A stretch of 64,000 nucleotides of DNA from G025836975 sp048751585 (GTDB lineage Bacteria > Pseudomonadota > Gammaproteobacteria > Burkholderiales > Burkholderiaceae_B). The stretch's first letter is position 1; every line of letters begins with the position of its first letter. The stretch spans positions 186,001-250,000 of the forward strand of contig NZ_JAZHOB010000010.1 in the NCBI RefSeq assembly GCF_048751585.1. The letters are read 5' to 3'. Shown here in pieces: positions 33,527 to 43,237 of this stretch. The notes under the pieces are model-generated. The model searched no databases, had not been told where the DNA came from, and saw only the letters and a program-made list of their open reading frames with translations. A program made the translations under genes and the position numbers.

Positions 33527-36148
33527 ATGAAAACCTCCGAGATACGTCAAAAGTTCCTGTCTTTCTTTGAATCGAAAGGCCATCAGGTCGTGCCTTCGTC
33601 CTCCCTGGTTCCCGGCAACGACCCCACCTTGCTGTTCACCAACTCCGGCATGGTGCAGTTCAAGGACGTATTCACGGGCAAGGAAAACAGGCCTTACAAG
33701 CGCGCCACGTCGTCGCAGCGCTGCGTAAGGGCCGGGGGCAAGCACAACGATCTGGAAAATGTCGGCTATACGGCCCGGCACCACACGTTTTTCGAGATGC
33801 TGGGCAATTTCAGCTTTGGCGACTACTTCAAGCGCGAGGCGATTCATAATGCCTGGGAACTGCTGACCACGGTCTACAAGCTGCCCGCCGAAAAACTCTG
33901 GGTCACGGTCTATCACGAGGACGACGAAGCCTACGATGTCTGGGCCAAGGAAATCGGCGTTCCCGCCGAGCGCATCGTGCGCATCGGCGACAACAAGGGC
34001 GCGCGCTACGCGTCGGATAATTTCTGGCAAATGGCCGACACCGGCCCTTGCGGACCCTGTTCCGAAATCTTCTACGATCACGGTCCGGAAATCTGGGGAG
34101 GCCCTCCGGGCTCGCCCGAGGAAGACGGCGACCGCTACATCGAGATCTGGAACCTGGTGTTCATGCAATTCGAGCGCGACGCCGAAGGAAACATGCCCTT
34201 GCTGCCCAAGCCTTGCGTGGATACCGGCATGGGCCTGGAGCGCATCGCCGCCGTACTGCAGCATGTGCATTCCAATTACGAAATCGATCTTTTCCAGTCG
34301 CTGATCAAGGCCGCCGCGCGCGAAACGGGCGTGCAGGATCTGGCCAACAATTCGCTGAAGGTCATTGCCGACCATATTCGCGCCTGCAGCTTCCTGATCG
34401 TCGATGGCGTCATTCCCAGCAATGAAGGGCGCGGCTATGTGCTGCGCCGCATCGTGCGCCGCGCCTTGCGGCATGGCCACAAGCTGGGCCAGTCGGGCGT
34501 TTTCTTCTATCGCCTGGTGGGCGACCTGGTGGCTGAAATGGGCCAGGCCTACTCCGAGCTGGCGTCTCAGCAAGCTCGGGTGGAACAGGTATTGCGCCAG
34601 GAAGAAGAACGTTTCAGGGAAACGCTGGAACACGGCATGAAGATCCTGGATTCGGCCCTGGCGGCCGTGCCGGAAAATGGCGTGCTCGATGGGCAGACAC
34701 TGTTCACGCTTTACGATACCTACGGCTTTCCGGTCGACCTTACCGCCGACATCTGCCGCGAACGCCATGTCCAGGTCGACCTGGATGGCTTTGAAGTGGC
34801 CATGGGCCATCAGCGCGAACAGGCGCGCGCTGCCGGCAAGTTCAAGGCCGTGGAAGGGCTGTCCTATAGCGGCGTCGAAACCCGCTTCGAGGGCTACGAT
34901 CGCCTCGAGGGCCAGGGAAAAATCACCGCGCTGTATGTCGACGGCACCTCGGTGCCATCGATAGCGGCGGGGCAGCAGGCCATCGTCGTTCTGGACGCCA
35001 CGCCTTTCTATGCGGAGTCGGGCGGCCAGGTGGGCGACGCCGGCTTTCTGGGTTCCGGCGCCGCGCAGTTCCAGGTTGCCGATACGCAAAAAATCCAGAG
35101 CGGCGTATTCGGCCATCACGGCCAATTGCTTGAAGGCGCCCTGGCAGTGGGCGATACGGTACAGGCGCAAGTGGATGTGTCCCGCCGCGCGCGTACTGTG
35201 CGCAACCATTCCGCCACCCATCTTATGCACAAGGCTTTGCGCCAGGTATTGGGCGGCCATGTGCAGCAGCGCGGTTCCCTGGTGGATCCCGACAAGACAC
35301 GTTTCGATTTTGCGCACGACGCGCCCATGACCGACAAACAGATTGCCGAGGTCGAGCGCATCGTCAATGCCGAAGTGCTGGCCAACCATGCCACGCAGGC
35401 GCAGGTCATGGCCTATGACGAAGCCGTGAAGGGCGGAGCCATGGCTCTGTTCGGCGAAAAATACGGCGATACGGTGCGTGTGCTGGATATCGGCTTTTCG
35501 CGCGAGCTGTGCGGCGGAACGCACGTTGCGCGCACCGGCGATATCGGCTTGTTCAAGATCACGTCCGAGGGCGGCGTCGCCGCGGGCGTACGCCGCGTCG
35601 AGGCCATCACCGGCGAGAACGCGGTGGCCTGGGCGCAACAGACCAACGCCACGCTGGCCCGCGCCGCCGGCTTGCTGAAGGCCCAGCCCGCCGAGCTGGT
35701 CGAGCGCATTGCGCTCATGCAGGGGCAAATGAAAAACCTGGAACGCGACCTGGATCAGCTCAAGAGCAAGCTGGCCGCGTCGGCCGGCAACGATCTGGCC
35801 GGCAAGGCGGTCGCGCTCGATGGCAATGCCAAGCTGCTGGTGGCCAACGTCAGCGGGACCGATCCCAAGGCTTTGCGCGGCATGGTGGATCAGTTGAAAG
35901 ACAAGTTGAAGTCCGCCGTGGTGCTGTTGGCGACGGTTGCCGACGACAAGATCAGCCTGGTGGCCGGCGTGACCGCCGATCTGGCCGGCAAGGTCAAGGC
36001 GGGCGATCTGGTCGGCATGGTGGCCTCGCAAGTCGGCGGCAAGGGCGGCGGCCGACCCGACATGGCGATGGGCGGCGGCAGCGATGTTTCGGCTTTGGCC
36101 GGCGCGACGGCCAGCGTCGAAGCCTGGGTGCGCGAGCGGCTGGCATGA
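33527..36148 (+). CDS. alaS: Alanyl-tRNA synthetase
   Basis: An 873-residue AlaRS with all standard parts: class II catalytic core (ESKGHQVVPSSSLVP, RCVRAGGKHNDLENVG, FFEMLGNFSFGDYFK), tRNA-recognition helices, the editing domain with zinc-type histidines and cysteine (NHSATHLMH, CGGTHV), and the C-Ala domain. Length is normal. It follows the pil operon, which ends 142 bp upstream, and has its own promoter. Confidence 0.97.
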   Translation: MKTSEIRQKFLSFFESKGHQVVPSSSLVPGNDPTLLFTNSGMVQFKDVFTGKENRPYKRATSSQRCVRAGGKHNDLENVGYTARHHTFFEMLGNFSFGDYFKREAIHNAWELLTTVYKLPAEKLWVTVYHEDDEAYDVWAKEIGVPAERIVRIGDNKGARYASDNFWQMADTGPCGPCSEIFYDHGPEIWGGPPGSPEEDGDRYIEIWNLVFMQFERDAEGNMPLLPKPCVDTGMGLERIAAVLQHVHSNYEIDLFQSLIKAAARETGVQDLANNSLKVIADHIRACSFLIVDGVIPSNEGRGYVLRRIVRRALRHGHKLGQSGVFFYRLVGDLVAEMGQAYSELASQQARVEQVLRQEEERFRETLEHGMKILDSALAAVPENGVLDGQTLFTLYDTYGFPVDLTADICRERHVQVDLDGFEVAMGHQREQARAAGKFKAVEGLSYSGVETRFEGYDRLEGQGKITALYVDGTSVPSIAAGQQAIVVLDATPFYAESGGQVGDAGFLGSGAAQFQVADTQKIQSGVFGHHGQLLEGALAVGDTVQAQVDVSRRARTVRNHSATHLMHKALRQVLGGHVQQRGSLVDPDKTRFDFAHDAPMTDKQIAEVERIVNAEVLANHATQAQVMAYDEAVKGGAMALFGEKYGDTVRVLDIGFSRELCGGTHVARTGDIGLFKITSEGGVAAGVRRVEAITGENAVAWAQQTNATLARAAGLLKAQPAELVERIALMQGQMKNLERDLDQLKSKLAASAGNDLAGKAVALDGNAKLLVANVSGTDPKALRGMVDQLKDKLKSAVVLLATVADDKISLVAGVTADLAGKVKAGDLVGMVASQVGGKGGGRPDMAMGGGSDVSALAGATASVEAWVRERLA

Positions 36149-36182
36149 GCCATCCGAAAGCGCTACGATGACAGGGTTTGCG

Positions 36183-36209
36183 GCGGACGGTTTTCCGTAT
36201 ACCGTCCGC
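36183..36209 (+). other. Hairpin between alaS and the TusA-like gene
   Basis: A perfect 9-bp stem (36183-36191 GCGGACGGT with 36201-36209, 9-nt loop) lies just upstream of the next gene's start. No U-tract follows, so it may be an mRNA-stability or translation-control structure rather than a terminator. Confidence 0.5.
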
Positions 36210-36223
36210 GCATGGAATGGATC

Positions 36224-36475
36224 ATGACCGATACCCGCAGTGCGCCTCCCGATGCCGACATGGAAGTGGATGCTTCCGGCTTGAAATGCCCCTTGCCCAT
36301 CTTGCGCGCCAAGAAAGCCCTGGCGCAGCTTGAAAGCGGACAGGTACTGAAAGTTATCACCACCGATACCCATGCGCTGCGCGATTTTCAGGCGTTTGCC
36401 AAGCAGACCGGCAACACGCTTGAAGCGCAACTGGAGACCGGAGAATCGGCGCTGCATTTTTTACGCAGGCGCTGA
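36224..36475 (+). CDS. TusA/SirA-like sulfurtransferase
   Basis: An 83-residue TusA-family protein with the hallmark GLKCPLPILRAKKAL; the cysteine carries persulfide sulfur for tRNA thiolation or related delivery. I take the ATG at 36224, which has an AATGGA-like ribosome binding site; an in-frame ATG at 36212 lies directly against a hairpin. Several TusA paralogues usually exist in one genome, so I give no symbol. It sits between alaS and rpsP. Confidence 0.85.
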   Translation: MTDTRSAPPDADMEVDASGLKCPLPILRAKKALAQLESGQVLKVITTDTHALRDFQAFAKQTGNTLEAQLETGESALHFLRRR

Positions 36476-36586
36476 AGCGGCGGTGTCGGGACTGCGGCTC
36501 GAAGGCTTATTGATCTTGATTGCCTTGCGGCCTTTCCGCCGCTGTTGCTTTTACATTGGTATTTAAGCGATTCATAGCGATTCGGT

Positions 36587-36616
36587 TTGCGAAGACAAGC
36601 CGAAAAGTGCTAGAAT
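36587..36616 (+). promoter_or_regulatory. Candidate rpsP operon promoter with extended -10
   Basis: TGCTAGAAT (extended -10, hexamer at 36611-36616) with TTGCGA at 36587-36592 as -35, spacing 18. It lies 36 bp upstream of the rpsP ATG. The same TGCTAGAAT appears upstream of rpsU. Confidence 0.65.
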
Positions 36617-36651
36617 CTTTTGTTTTTCACAACATTTTCAAAGGATTAACA

Positions 36652-36906
36652 ATGGTTGTGATTCGTCTAGCCCGTGGTGGCTCGAAGAAGCGTCCGTTTT
36701 ACAACGTTGTAGCCGCCGACTCGCGCAATCGCCGCGATGGCCGCTTTATTGAGCGCGTGGGCTTTTACAACCCCGTTGCCAACGAAGGCCAGGAAAACCT
36801 GCGTCTTGCCCTGGATCGCGTTCAGTACTGGACCGACAACGGCGCGCAACTGTCGCCCGCGGTAACTCGTCTGGTTAAAGAATTCTCTGCAAAAGCGGCT
36901 GCTTGA
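36652..36906 (+). CDS. rpsP: 30S ribosomal protein S16
   Basis: An 84-residue S16, a small-subunit assembly protein. The N-terminus MVVIRLARGGSKKRPFYNVV and the block RRDGRFIERVGFYNP are diagnostic. The start follows an AAGGATT ribosome binding site. First gene of rpsP-rimM-trmD. Confidence 0.97.
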   Translation: MVVIRLARGGSKKRPFYNVVAADSRNRRDGRFIERVGFYNPVANEGQENLRLALDRVQYWTDNGAQLSPAVTRLVKEFSAKAAA

Positions 36907-36925
36907 TAGCTTCCGATATTTTCAG

Positions 36926-37546
36926 GTGAATACGCCAGTTACTTTGCAAGCCGAAGCTCCTGCGGATCTGGTAGAGCTTGGGCGCATCGTATCGGCTTAC
37001 GGTGTGCGCGGCTGGGTCAAGATTCAGCCTCATTCCTCGGACAGCCAGGTATTGCTTGCGGCAAAAACCTGGTGGCTGAAAGCACCCGTAACGCCTGGCA
37101 GCACGGCGGCTGCAAAGCCGGCATTTCAGGCCGGCGTCAAAAATAGCCGGCCGCAAGGCTCAACCGTGGTGGCTGAATTGGACTGCGTCCCGGATCGGGA
37201 TAGCGCCGAGGCCATGAAAGGGCATACCGTATGGGTGCCCCGCGCCCAGTTCCCCGCCGCGGATGACGACGAATATTATTGGGTCGACCTGATCGGCTGC
37301 CGCCTGTTCGGCGAAGGCGATGGCGGGGCCGCGCTTATCGGCACGGTACTGGAAGTCGTCGACAACGGCGCCCATGCCGTTTTGCGCGTGGGTCGGATGG
37401 TGCAGGACGAACACGGCAACGACGCCCCCATGCTGAGCGACAAGGGAAGGCAGCTTGAAGTGCTGATTCCTTTTGTCGGCGCCCATGTGCATACCGTCGA
37501 TATCGCCAATAAACGCCTGGACAGCAATTGGCCGGTTGAATTCTAG
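36926..37546 (+). CDS. rimM: 16S rRNA processing / 30S maturation factor RimM
   Basis: A 206-residue RimM that binds S19 and helps mature the 30S head. The N-terminal RimM domain (VELGRIVSAYGVRGWVKI) and C-terminal PRC-barrel (YYWVDLIGCRLF ... LEVLIPFV) are both present. It uses a GTG start at 36926, 19 bp after rpsP. Residues about 55-75 form a Lys/Ala-rich insert that is longer than in E. coli RimM. Confidence 0.94.
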   Translation: MNTPVTLQAEAPADLVELGRIVSAYGVRGWVKIQPHSSDSQVLLAAKTWWLKAPVTPGSTAAAKPAFQAGVKNSRPQGSTVVAELDCVPDRDSAEAMKGHTVWVPRAQFPAADDDEYYWVDLIGCRLFGEGDGGAALIGTVLEVVDNGAHAVLRVGRMVQDEHGNDAPMLSDKGRQLEVLIPFVGAHVHTVDIANKRLDSNWPVEF

Positions 37547-37620
37547 CCGGGGCAGGCTTGCCCGCGGCGCATCGCCGTATTGCGCGTTCTCCGGCGCAGA
37601 CTATAAGGGCGGCACACGCC

Positions 37621-38406
37621 ATGCGTTTCGATGTGATTTCGCTGTTTCCCGACATGTTCTCTGTCGTGCGCGACATGGGCGTGACCGGGCGCGCCCATAA
37701 ACAGGACCGCTGGTCGCTTGCCGTGTGGAATCCCCGCGATTTCACGCATGACGTCCATCGCACGGTGGACGACCGCCCCTACGGAGGCGGACCCGGCATG
37801 GTGATGATGGCCGAACCGCTGGAGCAGGCCGTGAATGCGGCAAAGGCGGCGGCGCAGGCCGCGGCCGCCCTGGCCGGCCGAAATGCGGATCGCGATATTC
37901 CGGTGGTGCTCATGAGTCCCACCGGCAGGCGTTTCGACCAGGCTTGCGCCCAGGAGTTCGCGCATGGCGATGGGGCAATACTGATATGCGGGCGCTACGA
38001 AGGCGTCGATCAGCGCTTCATCGATCGTTGCGTCACTCATGAGGTCTCCATGGGTGATTTCGTGCTTTCCGGCGGCGAGATCGCCGCACTGGCGATTATC
38101 GACAGCGCCGTGCGCCTGCTGCCCGGTGTGCTGAACGATGCCGAATCGGCTTTGCAGGATTCCTTCAATACCGCGCTGACCGGCCTGCTGGACAGTCCGC
38201 ATTACACGCGGCCTGAAGAGTATTGCGGGTTATCGGTTCCCGACACCTTGATGTCCGGCCATCACGAAAATATCGCGGCGTGGCGGCGGCGTCAGTCGCT
38301 GGCCCTGACCGCCGCCCGCCGGCCCGACCTTATCGAATCGGCCCGCCAGGCGGGCCTGCTGTCCAAGGCCGATGAAAAGTTCCTGAAGGAACTCAAGCCA
38401 GCTTAG
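37621..38406 (+). CDS. trmD: tRNA (guanine-N1)-methyltransferase TrmD
   Basis: A 261-residue trefoil-knot methyltransferase that makes m1G37 in tRNA from S-adenosylmethionine. MRFDVISLFPDMF at the start, YGGGPGMVMM, and the knot motifs ILICGRYEGVDQR and SMGDFVLSGGE are intact. It follows rimM by 74 bp. The usual next gene rplS is absent; instead the 3' end overlaps convergent valS by 14 bp. Confidence 0.97.
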   Translation: MRFDVISLFPDMFSVVRDMGVTGRAHKQDRWSLAVWNPRDFTHDVHRTVDDRPYGGGPGMVMMAEPLEQAVNAAKAAAQAAAALAGRNADRDIPVVLMSPTGRRFDQACAQEFAHGDGAILICGRYEGVDQRFIDRCVTHEVSMGDFVLSGGEIAALAIIDSAVRLLPGVLNDAESALQDSFNTALTGLLDSPHYTRPEEYCGLSVPDTLMSGHHENIAAWRRRQSLALTAARRPDLIESARQAGLLSKADEKFLKELKPA

Positions 38407-41245
38407 CCAGCTGTTCCCGCACCTTGGCCAGCGTCTCGCCGAACTGCGCCATCCTGGCTTTTTCCTGTTCGACAACCGCCGCGGGCGCGCGCTCCACAAA
38501 GCTTGCGTTGGACAGCTTGCCCTGGGCTTTTGCCATCTCCATTTCCAGGCGTTGCACTTCCTTGCCCAGGCGCAGGCGCTCGGCGTCGACGTCGATCTCG
38601 ACGCGCAGCATAAGCTGTGTCTGGCCGACGATCTGGACCGGCGCGCCCACATCGGGCAGCGTGTCGACGATGTCGACTCCTTCAAGCTTGGCCAGGGCCG
38701 TCAAGTACATGGCATTGGCCGCGAGCACGCCGGAATTTCCCTGGGCCACCAGGGGAACTCTTTGGGCCGGCGACAGGTTCATTTCGCCCCGTAGCGCGCG
38801 CACGGCTTCAATCTGGGCTTTCAGTTCGGCGACCTGGGCTTCGGCCTGCTCATCGATGGCTTGTGTGTTGGCCACGGGGTAGGGCTGGACGCACAGGCTG
38901 GTTTCCTGGCCCGCCGCGCGCTTGCCCGCCACCACGGCGACTTTTTGCCAAAGCTCTTCGGTGATGTAGGGAATGACGGGGTGCGCCAGGCGCAGCACCG
39001 TTTCCAGTACGCGGATCAGTGTGCGGCGCGTGCCCAACTGCTGGCCCGGCGTGCCGCTTTGGATCTGCACCTTGGCCAGCTCGACATACCAGTCGCAGTA
39101 TTCATCCCATACAAAATGATAGATGGCGTTGGCGATATTATCGAAGCGGTAGTCGGCAAAGCCGCGTTCCACCTCGATTTCCAGGCGTTGCAGCTGGCTG
39201 ACTATCCAGCGGTCCGCAAACGACAGTTCCGATTCGCCGGCCTGGAGGCCCAGTGCATGTCCTTCGGTATTCATCAGCACGAAACGGCTGGCGTTCCAGA
39301 GCTTGTTGCAGAAGTTGCGATAGCCTTCGCAGCGTTTCAGGTCGAAGTTGATGTTGCGCCCCAGTGTGGCGTAGGCCGCCATCGTGAAGCGCAGCGCATC
39401 GGTGCCGTAGGCCGGAAAGCCGTTGGGGTAGTCTTTGGCGGTCTTCTTGCGGATGCTGGCGGCCTGCTTGGGGTTCATCAGCCCGCTGCTGCGTTTTTCA
39501 AGCAGGTCCTCCAGCGCGATGCCGTCGATCAAATCCACCGGGTCTATGGTGTTCCCCTTGGACTTGCTCATTTTCTTGCCGTCCATGTCGCAGACCAGGC
39601 CATGCACGTAGACCGTCTGGAAGGGAACCTTGCCGGTCATGTGCATGCTCATCATGACCATGCGCGCAACCCAGAAAAAGATGATGTCGAAGCCCGTGAC
39701 CAGCACGCTGGAAGGCAGGTAGCGCGCCAGGTCGGGCGTTTCGTCCGGCCAGCCCAGGTCGGTGAACGGCACCAGGGCGGAAGAGAACCAGGTGTCCAGC
39801 ACATCGTGGTCGCGCGTCAGCGGGCCTGTAACGCCCGCGGCGTCGGCTTTGCGCCGGGCTTCGTCTTCGTTGCGCGCAACGAAGATTTGCCCGTCTTCGG
39901 AATACCAGGCGGGAATCTGGTGGCCCCACCACAATTGGCGCGAGATGCACCAGTCCTGGATTTTTTCCAGCCATTGGTTATAGGTCGTTGTCCAGTTTTC
40001 CGGGTAGAACTTGATGCGGCCGTCGGCCACCACCTCGAGCGCCACGTCGGTGATGCTTTTACCGGGGTGCAAGGTGTCGGCGGGCGCGGGTTTGCTCATG
40101 GCGACGAACCACTGGTCGGTCAGCATGGGCTCGATGACGGTGTTCGTGCGGTCGCCGCGCGGCACCATCAGCTTGTGCGGCTTGACGCTTTGCAATGCGC
40201 CTTGTGTTTCCAGGTCCGCCACGATCCGCTTGCGCGCCTCAAAGCGGTCCAGGCCCTGGTAGGCGGCCGGCGCCTCGTCGCCGATCTTGGCGTCCAGGGT
40301 CAATACGCTGATCATGTCCAGGCCGTGACGCTGGCCCACTGCATAGTCGTTGAAGTCATGCGCGGGCGTGACCTTGACCACGCCGGTGCCGAATTCCCGA
40401 TCGACGTAGTCGTCGGCAATGACCGGAATCTGGCGGCCGACCAGCGGCAGGGTGGCCATGGCGCCGATCAGGTGGGCATAGCGCTCGTCCTCCGGGTGCA
40501 CCATCACGGCCACGTCGCCCAGCATGGTTTCAGGGCGGGTGGTGGCCACCACCAGATGGTCGATGCCGCCAACCGGCGTGCTCAGCGGGTAGCGTATTTC
40601 CCACATGAAACCGTCTTCTTCCTCGCTGACGACTTCCAGGTCGGAGACGGCGGTGCCCAGCACCGGATCCCAGTTGACCAGGCGCTTGCCGCGATAGATC
40701 AGTCCCTGCTCGTGCAGGCGTACGAAAGTCTCGACCACGCCGCGCGAAAGGTTGTCGTCCATGGTGAAGTATTCGCGTTCCCAATCACAGGACGAACCCA
40801 GGCGGCGGAACTGCTCGGTAATGGCATTGCCCGACTTTTGCTTCCATTCCCAGACTTTTTCCACGAACTTTTCCCGGCCCAGGTCGTGGCGCGACACGTT
40901 TTGCGCGTCCAGCTGGCGTTCCACCACAATCTGCGTTGCAATGCCGGCATGGTCGGTGCCGGGTATGAACACGGTGTCGTCGCCGCGCATGCGGTGGTAG
41001 CGCACCAGGCCGTCCATGACGGTCTGGTTGAAAGCGTGCCCCATATGCAGCGTGCCGGTCACATTGGGCGGGGGAAACTGGATGGCGAAAGGCCGGCTTT
41101 CGCCCTTGTTGGCCGGTTCGACATGACGGCCGCCCTTGAAATAGCCGCGGCGCTCCCACTCCGAATACCAGCGCGATTCGATTTCTTGCGGTTCAAAGCT
41201 TTTCGAGAGTTGTTCGGGGTCGTTCAATGCGGGATTTGTTGTCAT
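38393..41245 (-). CDS. valS: Valyl-tRNA synthetase
   Basis: A 950-residue class I synthetase. The HIGH motif appears as LHMGHA (in PPNVTGTLHMGHAF), the signature lysine loop is KKMSKSKG, the CP1 editing domain lies between, and a C-terminal coiled coil (about 885-950) is typical of ValRS. The start MTTNPALNDPEQLSK at 41245 fits; an in-frame upstream Met at 41362 adds unrelated residues. Its 3' end overlaps trmD tail to tail. Confidence 0.97.
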   Translation of the reverse strand: MTTNPALNDPEQLSKSFEPQEIESRWYSEWERRGYFKGGRHVEPANKGESRPFAIQFPPPNVTGTLHMGHAFNQTVMDGLVRYHRMRGDDTVFIPGTDHAGIATQIVVERQLDAQNVSRHDLGREKFVEKVWEWKQKSGNAITEQFRRLGSSCDWEREYFTMDDNLSRGVVETFVRLHEQGLIYRGKRLVNWDPVLGTAVSDLEVVSEEEDGFMWEIRYPLSTPVGGIDHLVVATTRPETMLGDVAVMVHPEDERYAHLIGAMATLPLVGRQIPVIADDYVDREFGTGVVKVTPAHDFNDYAVGQRHGLDMISVLTLDAKIGDEAPAAYQGLDRFEARKRIVADLETQGALQSVKPHKLMVPRGDRTNTVIEPMLTDQWFVAMSKPAPADTLHPGKSITDVALEVVADGRIKFYPENWTTTYNQWLEKIQDWCISRQLWWGHQIPAWYSEDGQIFVARNEDEARRKADAAGVTGPLTRDHDVLDTWFSSALVPFTDLGWPDETPDLARYLPSSVLVTGFDIIFFWVARMVMMSMHMTGKVPFQTVYVHGLVCDMDGKKMSKSKGNTIDPVDLIDGIALEDLLEKRSSGLMNPKQAASIRKKTAKDYPNGFPAYGTDALRFTMAAYATLGRNINFDLKRCEGYRNFCNKLWNASRFVLMNTEGHALGLQAGESELSFADRWIVSQLQRLEIEVERGFADYRFDNIANAIYHFVWDEYCDWYVELAKVQIQSGTPGQQLGTRRTLIRVLETVLRLAHPVIPYITEELWQKVAVVAGKRAAGQETSLCVQPYPVANTQAIDEQAEAQVAELKAQIEAVRALRGEMNLSPAQRVPLVAQGNSGVLAANAMYLTALAKLEGVDIVDTLPDVGAPVQIVGQTQLMLRVEIDVDAERLRLGKEVQRLEMEMAKAQGKLSNASFVERAPAAVVEQEKARMAQFGETLAKVREQLAKLA

Positions 41246-41616
41246 GGTGTAAAAAGTAAATGCGGACAGCCGCGTAGCGGCGAAAGTCTGACTATATATG
41301 AAACGTGCAAGGCTTGCGTGGTCCCGCCTCGGGCAGCGATTTGCCCCGCGGGCGGCCGCCATCGGCGGGGCGCGAACATCGTCATTTTATGATGGAGCTG
41401 CCTGTCATTGGCGTGTTAAAATGCCCGGTTAACATAAACTTTGCCAAAGTTGTTGTTTTTATTGACGGTTTTTGTTTTTGCAAAGCTTCCGGTTTTGATT
41501 TACGAAGCCGTTTTCGCAAACTACCGGTTTGTCTTTTTCTGTTGCGCATGCCAGGCCCACGGGCTGCCCGGCGCCACCGAAAGGTCGAACCGTCATATAT
41601 ATTCTTTGGATTCTAC
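41246..41616. other. 371-bp divergent control region between valS and ndk
   Basis: It contains no supported gene. Toward ndk there is a TGTTAAAAT (extended -10, hexamer 41417-41422), which would give a leader near 190 nt, T-rich, with small imperfect hairpins (for example AACTTTG with CAAAGTT near 41433-41447). Toward valS a TATATA-rich stretch near 41293 may include a -10. I recognise no riboswitch. Confidence 0.5.
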
Positions 41617-42042
41617 ATGGCTATTGAACGCACTCTTTCCATTATCAAGCCCGATGCCGTCGCCAAGAACGTGATCGGCCAGATCGTTGCCCGCTTCGAG
41701 AAAGCGAACCTCAAGGTGATCGCCGCCAGCCTGAAGCAGCTCTCGCGCGCCGACGCCGAGCGCTTCTATGCTGTTCACAAAGAGCGTCCCTTCTTCAAGG
41801 ACCTGGTCGATTTCATGATTTCGGGTCCTGTGTTCGTGCAGGTCCTGGAAGGCGAGAACGCCATTCAAACCAATCGCGACCTGATGGGCGCCACCGATCC
41901 CAAGAAAGCTGAACCCGGCACCATCCGCGCCGATTTCGCCGACAGCATCGACGCCAACGCCGTGCACGGCTCCGATGCCGCTGAAACCGCTGCCGTGGAA
42001 ATCGCTTTCTTCTTCCCTGAAAGCAACATCCACAGCCGCTAA
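41617..42042 (+). CDS. ndk: Nucleoside diphosphate kinase
   Basis: A 141-residue NDK that balances nucleoside triphosphates. MAIERTLSIIKPDAVAKNVI, the active-site histidine in NAVHGSDA (about residue 117) and the C-terminal FFPESNIHSR are all typical. It opens the long co-directional run to hflC; rlmN begins 37 bp after it. Confidence 0.97.
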   Translation: MAIERTLSIIKPDAVAKNVIGQIVARFEKANLKVIAASLKQLSRADAERFYAVHKERPFFKDLVDFMISGPVFVQVLEGENAIQTNRDLMGATDPKKAEPGTIRADFADSIDANAVHGSDAAETAAVEIAFFFPESNIHSR

Positions 42043-42079
42043 TCTTTTGCAAGCCTGCGATATTCATCGCGCCAACGAC

Positions 42080-43237
42080 ATGAACTCCAACGAATCCATC
42101 AATCTTCTCGGCCTGGATACCGCCGCCCTTACCGACCTGGTCGGGCGGTGGGGCGGCAAGCCATTCCGGGCCAAGCAGCTGCAGCGCTGGTTGCACCAGC
42201 GCGGCGCGGATTCGTTCGACGAAATGACCGATCTGGCGCGAGAATTTCGCCAGCAATTGACAGAGCACTGTTCGATTCATGCGCCCGACGTGTCAATCGA
42301 ACAGCGTTCCGCCGACGGCACCCGCAAGTGGCTGTTCGACGTGGGCAAGAACAACGCCGTGGAAACGGTCTTCATACCCGAAGACGATCGCGGCACCTTG
42401 TGCATTTCCAGCCAGGCCGGCTGTACGGTGGCGTGCCCGTTTTGCTCCACCGGCTACCAGGGCTTCAATCGCAACCTGACGACGGCCGAGATCATCGGAC
42501 AGCTCTGGTATGCCAAGCGGGCATTGCAGGCCGACCTGAAAAGCGCCCGCATCGGCGACGATGCCGCCGCCGCGCCCGAGCCCACGCGCGTCATCAGCAA
42601 TGTGGTCATGATGGGCATGGGCGAGCCCCTGCTCAATTACGATCAGGTGCTGGGCGCATTGCGCCTCATGCTCGATGACAATGCCTACGGCCTGTCGCGC
42701 CGGCGGGTCACAGTATCGACCTCGGGCGTCGTACCCATGATGGACCGCCTGGGCCGCGATTGCCCGGTAGCCCTGGCCGTATCCCTGCATGCGCCCAACG
42801 ACGCCCTGCGCGACAAACTCGTGCCGCTTAATCGCAAGCACCCCCTGGCCGAGCTTCTGGCAGCCTGCAATCGCTACCTGGAGCATGCTCCGCGCGATTT
42901 CATTACTTTCGAATACATTATGCTGGACGGCGTCAACGATACCGACCAGCATGCCCGCGAATTGATTACTATTGCCGATCAGGTGCGTTGCAAGTTCAAT
43001 TTGATTCCCTTTAATCCGTTTCCGCAGTCTGGCCTGAAGCGCTCGCCGGCATCCCGTGTCCGCCTGTTCGCACAGCGCCTCATGGACGCGGGCGTGGTCA
43101 CAACAGTACGTAAAACGCGCGGCGACGACATCGCCGCGGCTTGCGGGCAATTGGCGGGCGATGTAAAAGACCGCACGCGCATCAACGAGCGTTTGCCCGA
43201 TCGCGCGGTCATCGCCATCAAACAGGAGCGTGGATGA
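42080..43237 (+). CDS. rlmN: 23S rRNA/tRNA (adenine-C2)-methyltransferase RlmN
   Basis: A 385-residue radical SAM enzyme that methylates A2503 of 23S rRNA and A37 of some tRNAs. The [4Fe-4S] motif CxxxCxxC is in GCTVACPFCSTG, and the conserved catalytic cysteine near the C-terminus lies in ARGDD-type context (KTRGDDIAAACGQL). The start MNSNESINLLGLD at 42080 is chosen; its stop overlaps the rodZ-like start (ATGA). Confidence 0.96.
   Translation: MNSNESINLLGLDTAALTDLVGRWGGKPFRAKQLQRWLHQRGADSFDEMTDLAREFRQQLTEHCSIHAPDVSIEQRSADGTRKWLFDVGKNNAVETVFIPEDDRGTLCISSQAGCTVACPFCSTGYQGFNRNLTTAEIIGQLWYAKRALQADLKSARIGDDAAAAPEPTRVISNVVMMGMGEPLLNYDQVLGALRLMLDDNAYGLSRRRVTVSTSGVVPMMDRLGRDCPVALAVSLHAPNDALRDKLVPLNRKHPLAELLAACNRYLEHAPRDFITFEYIMLDGVNDTDQHARELITIADQVRCKFNLIPFNPFPQSGLKRSPASRVRLFAQRLMDAGVVTTVRKTRGDDIAAACGQLAGDVKDRTRINERLPDRAVIAIKQERG

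Noticed and set aside
33275..36457. 1060-codon open frame on the minus strand opposite pilV/alaS
   Set aside because: It spans several real genes on the other strand, is rich in His/Gly/Gln as antisense of GC-rich coding DNA is, and has no recognisable domain.
38861..41392. 843-codon frame opposite valS
   Set aside because: Mirror frame of valS; it has no family resemblance and would displace an essential synthetase.
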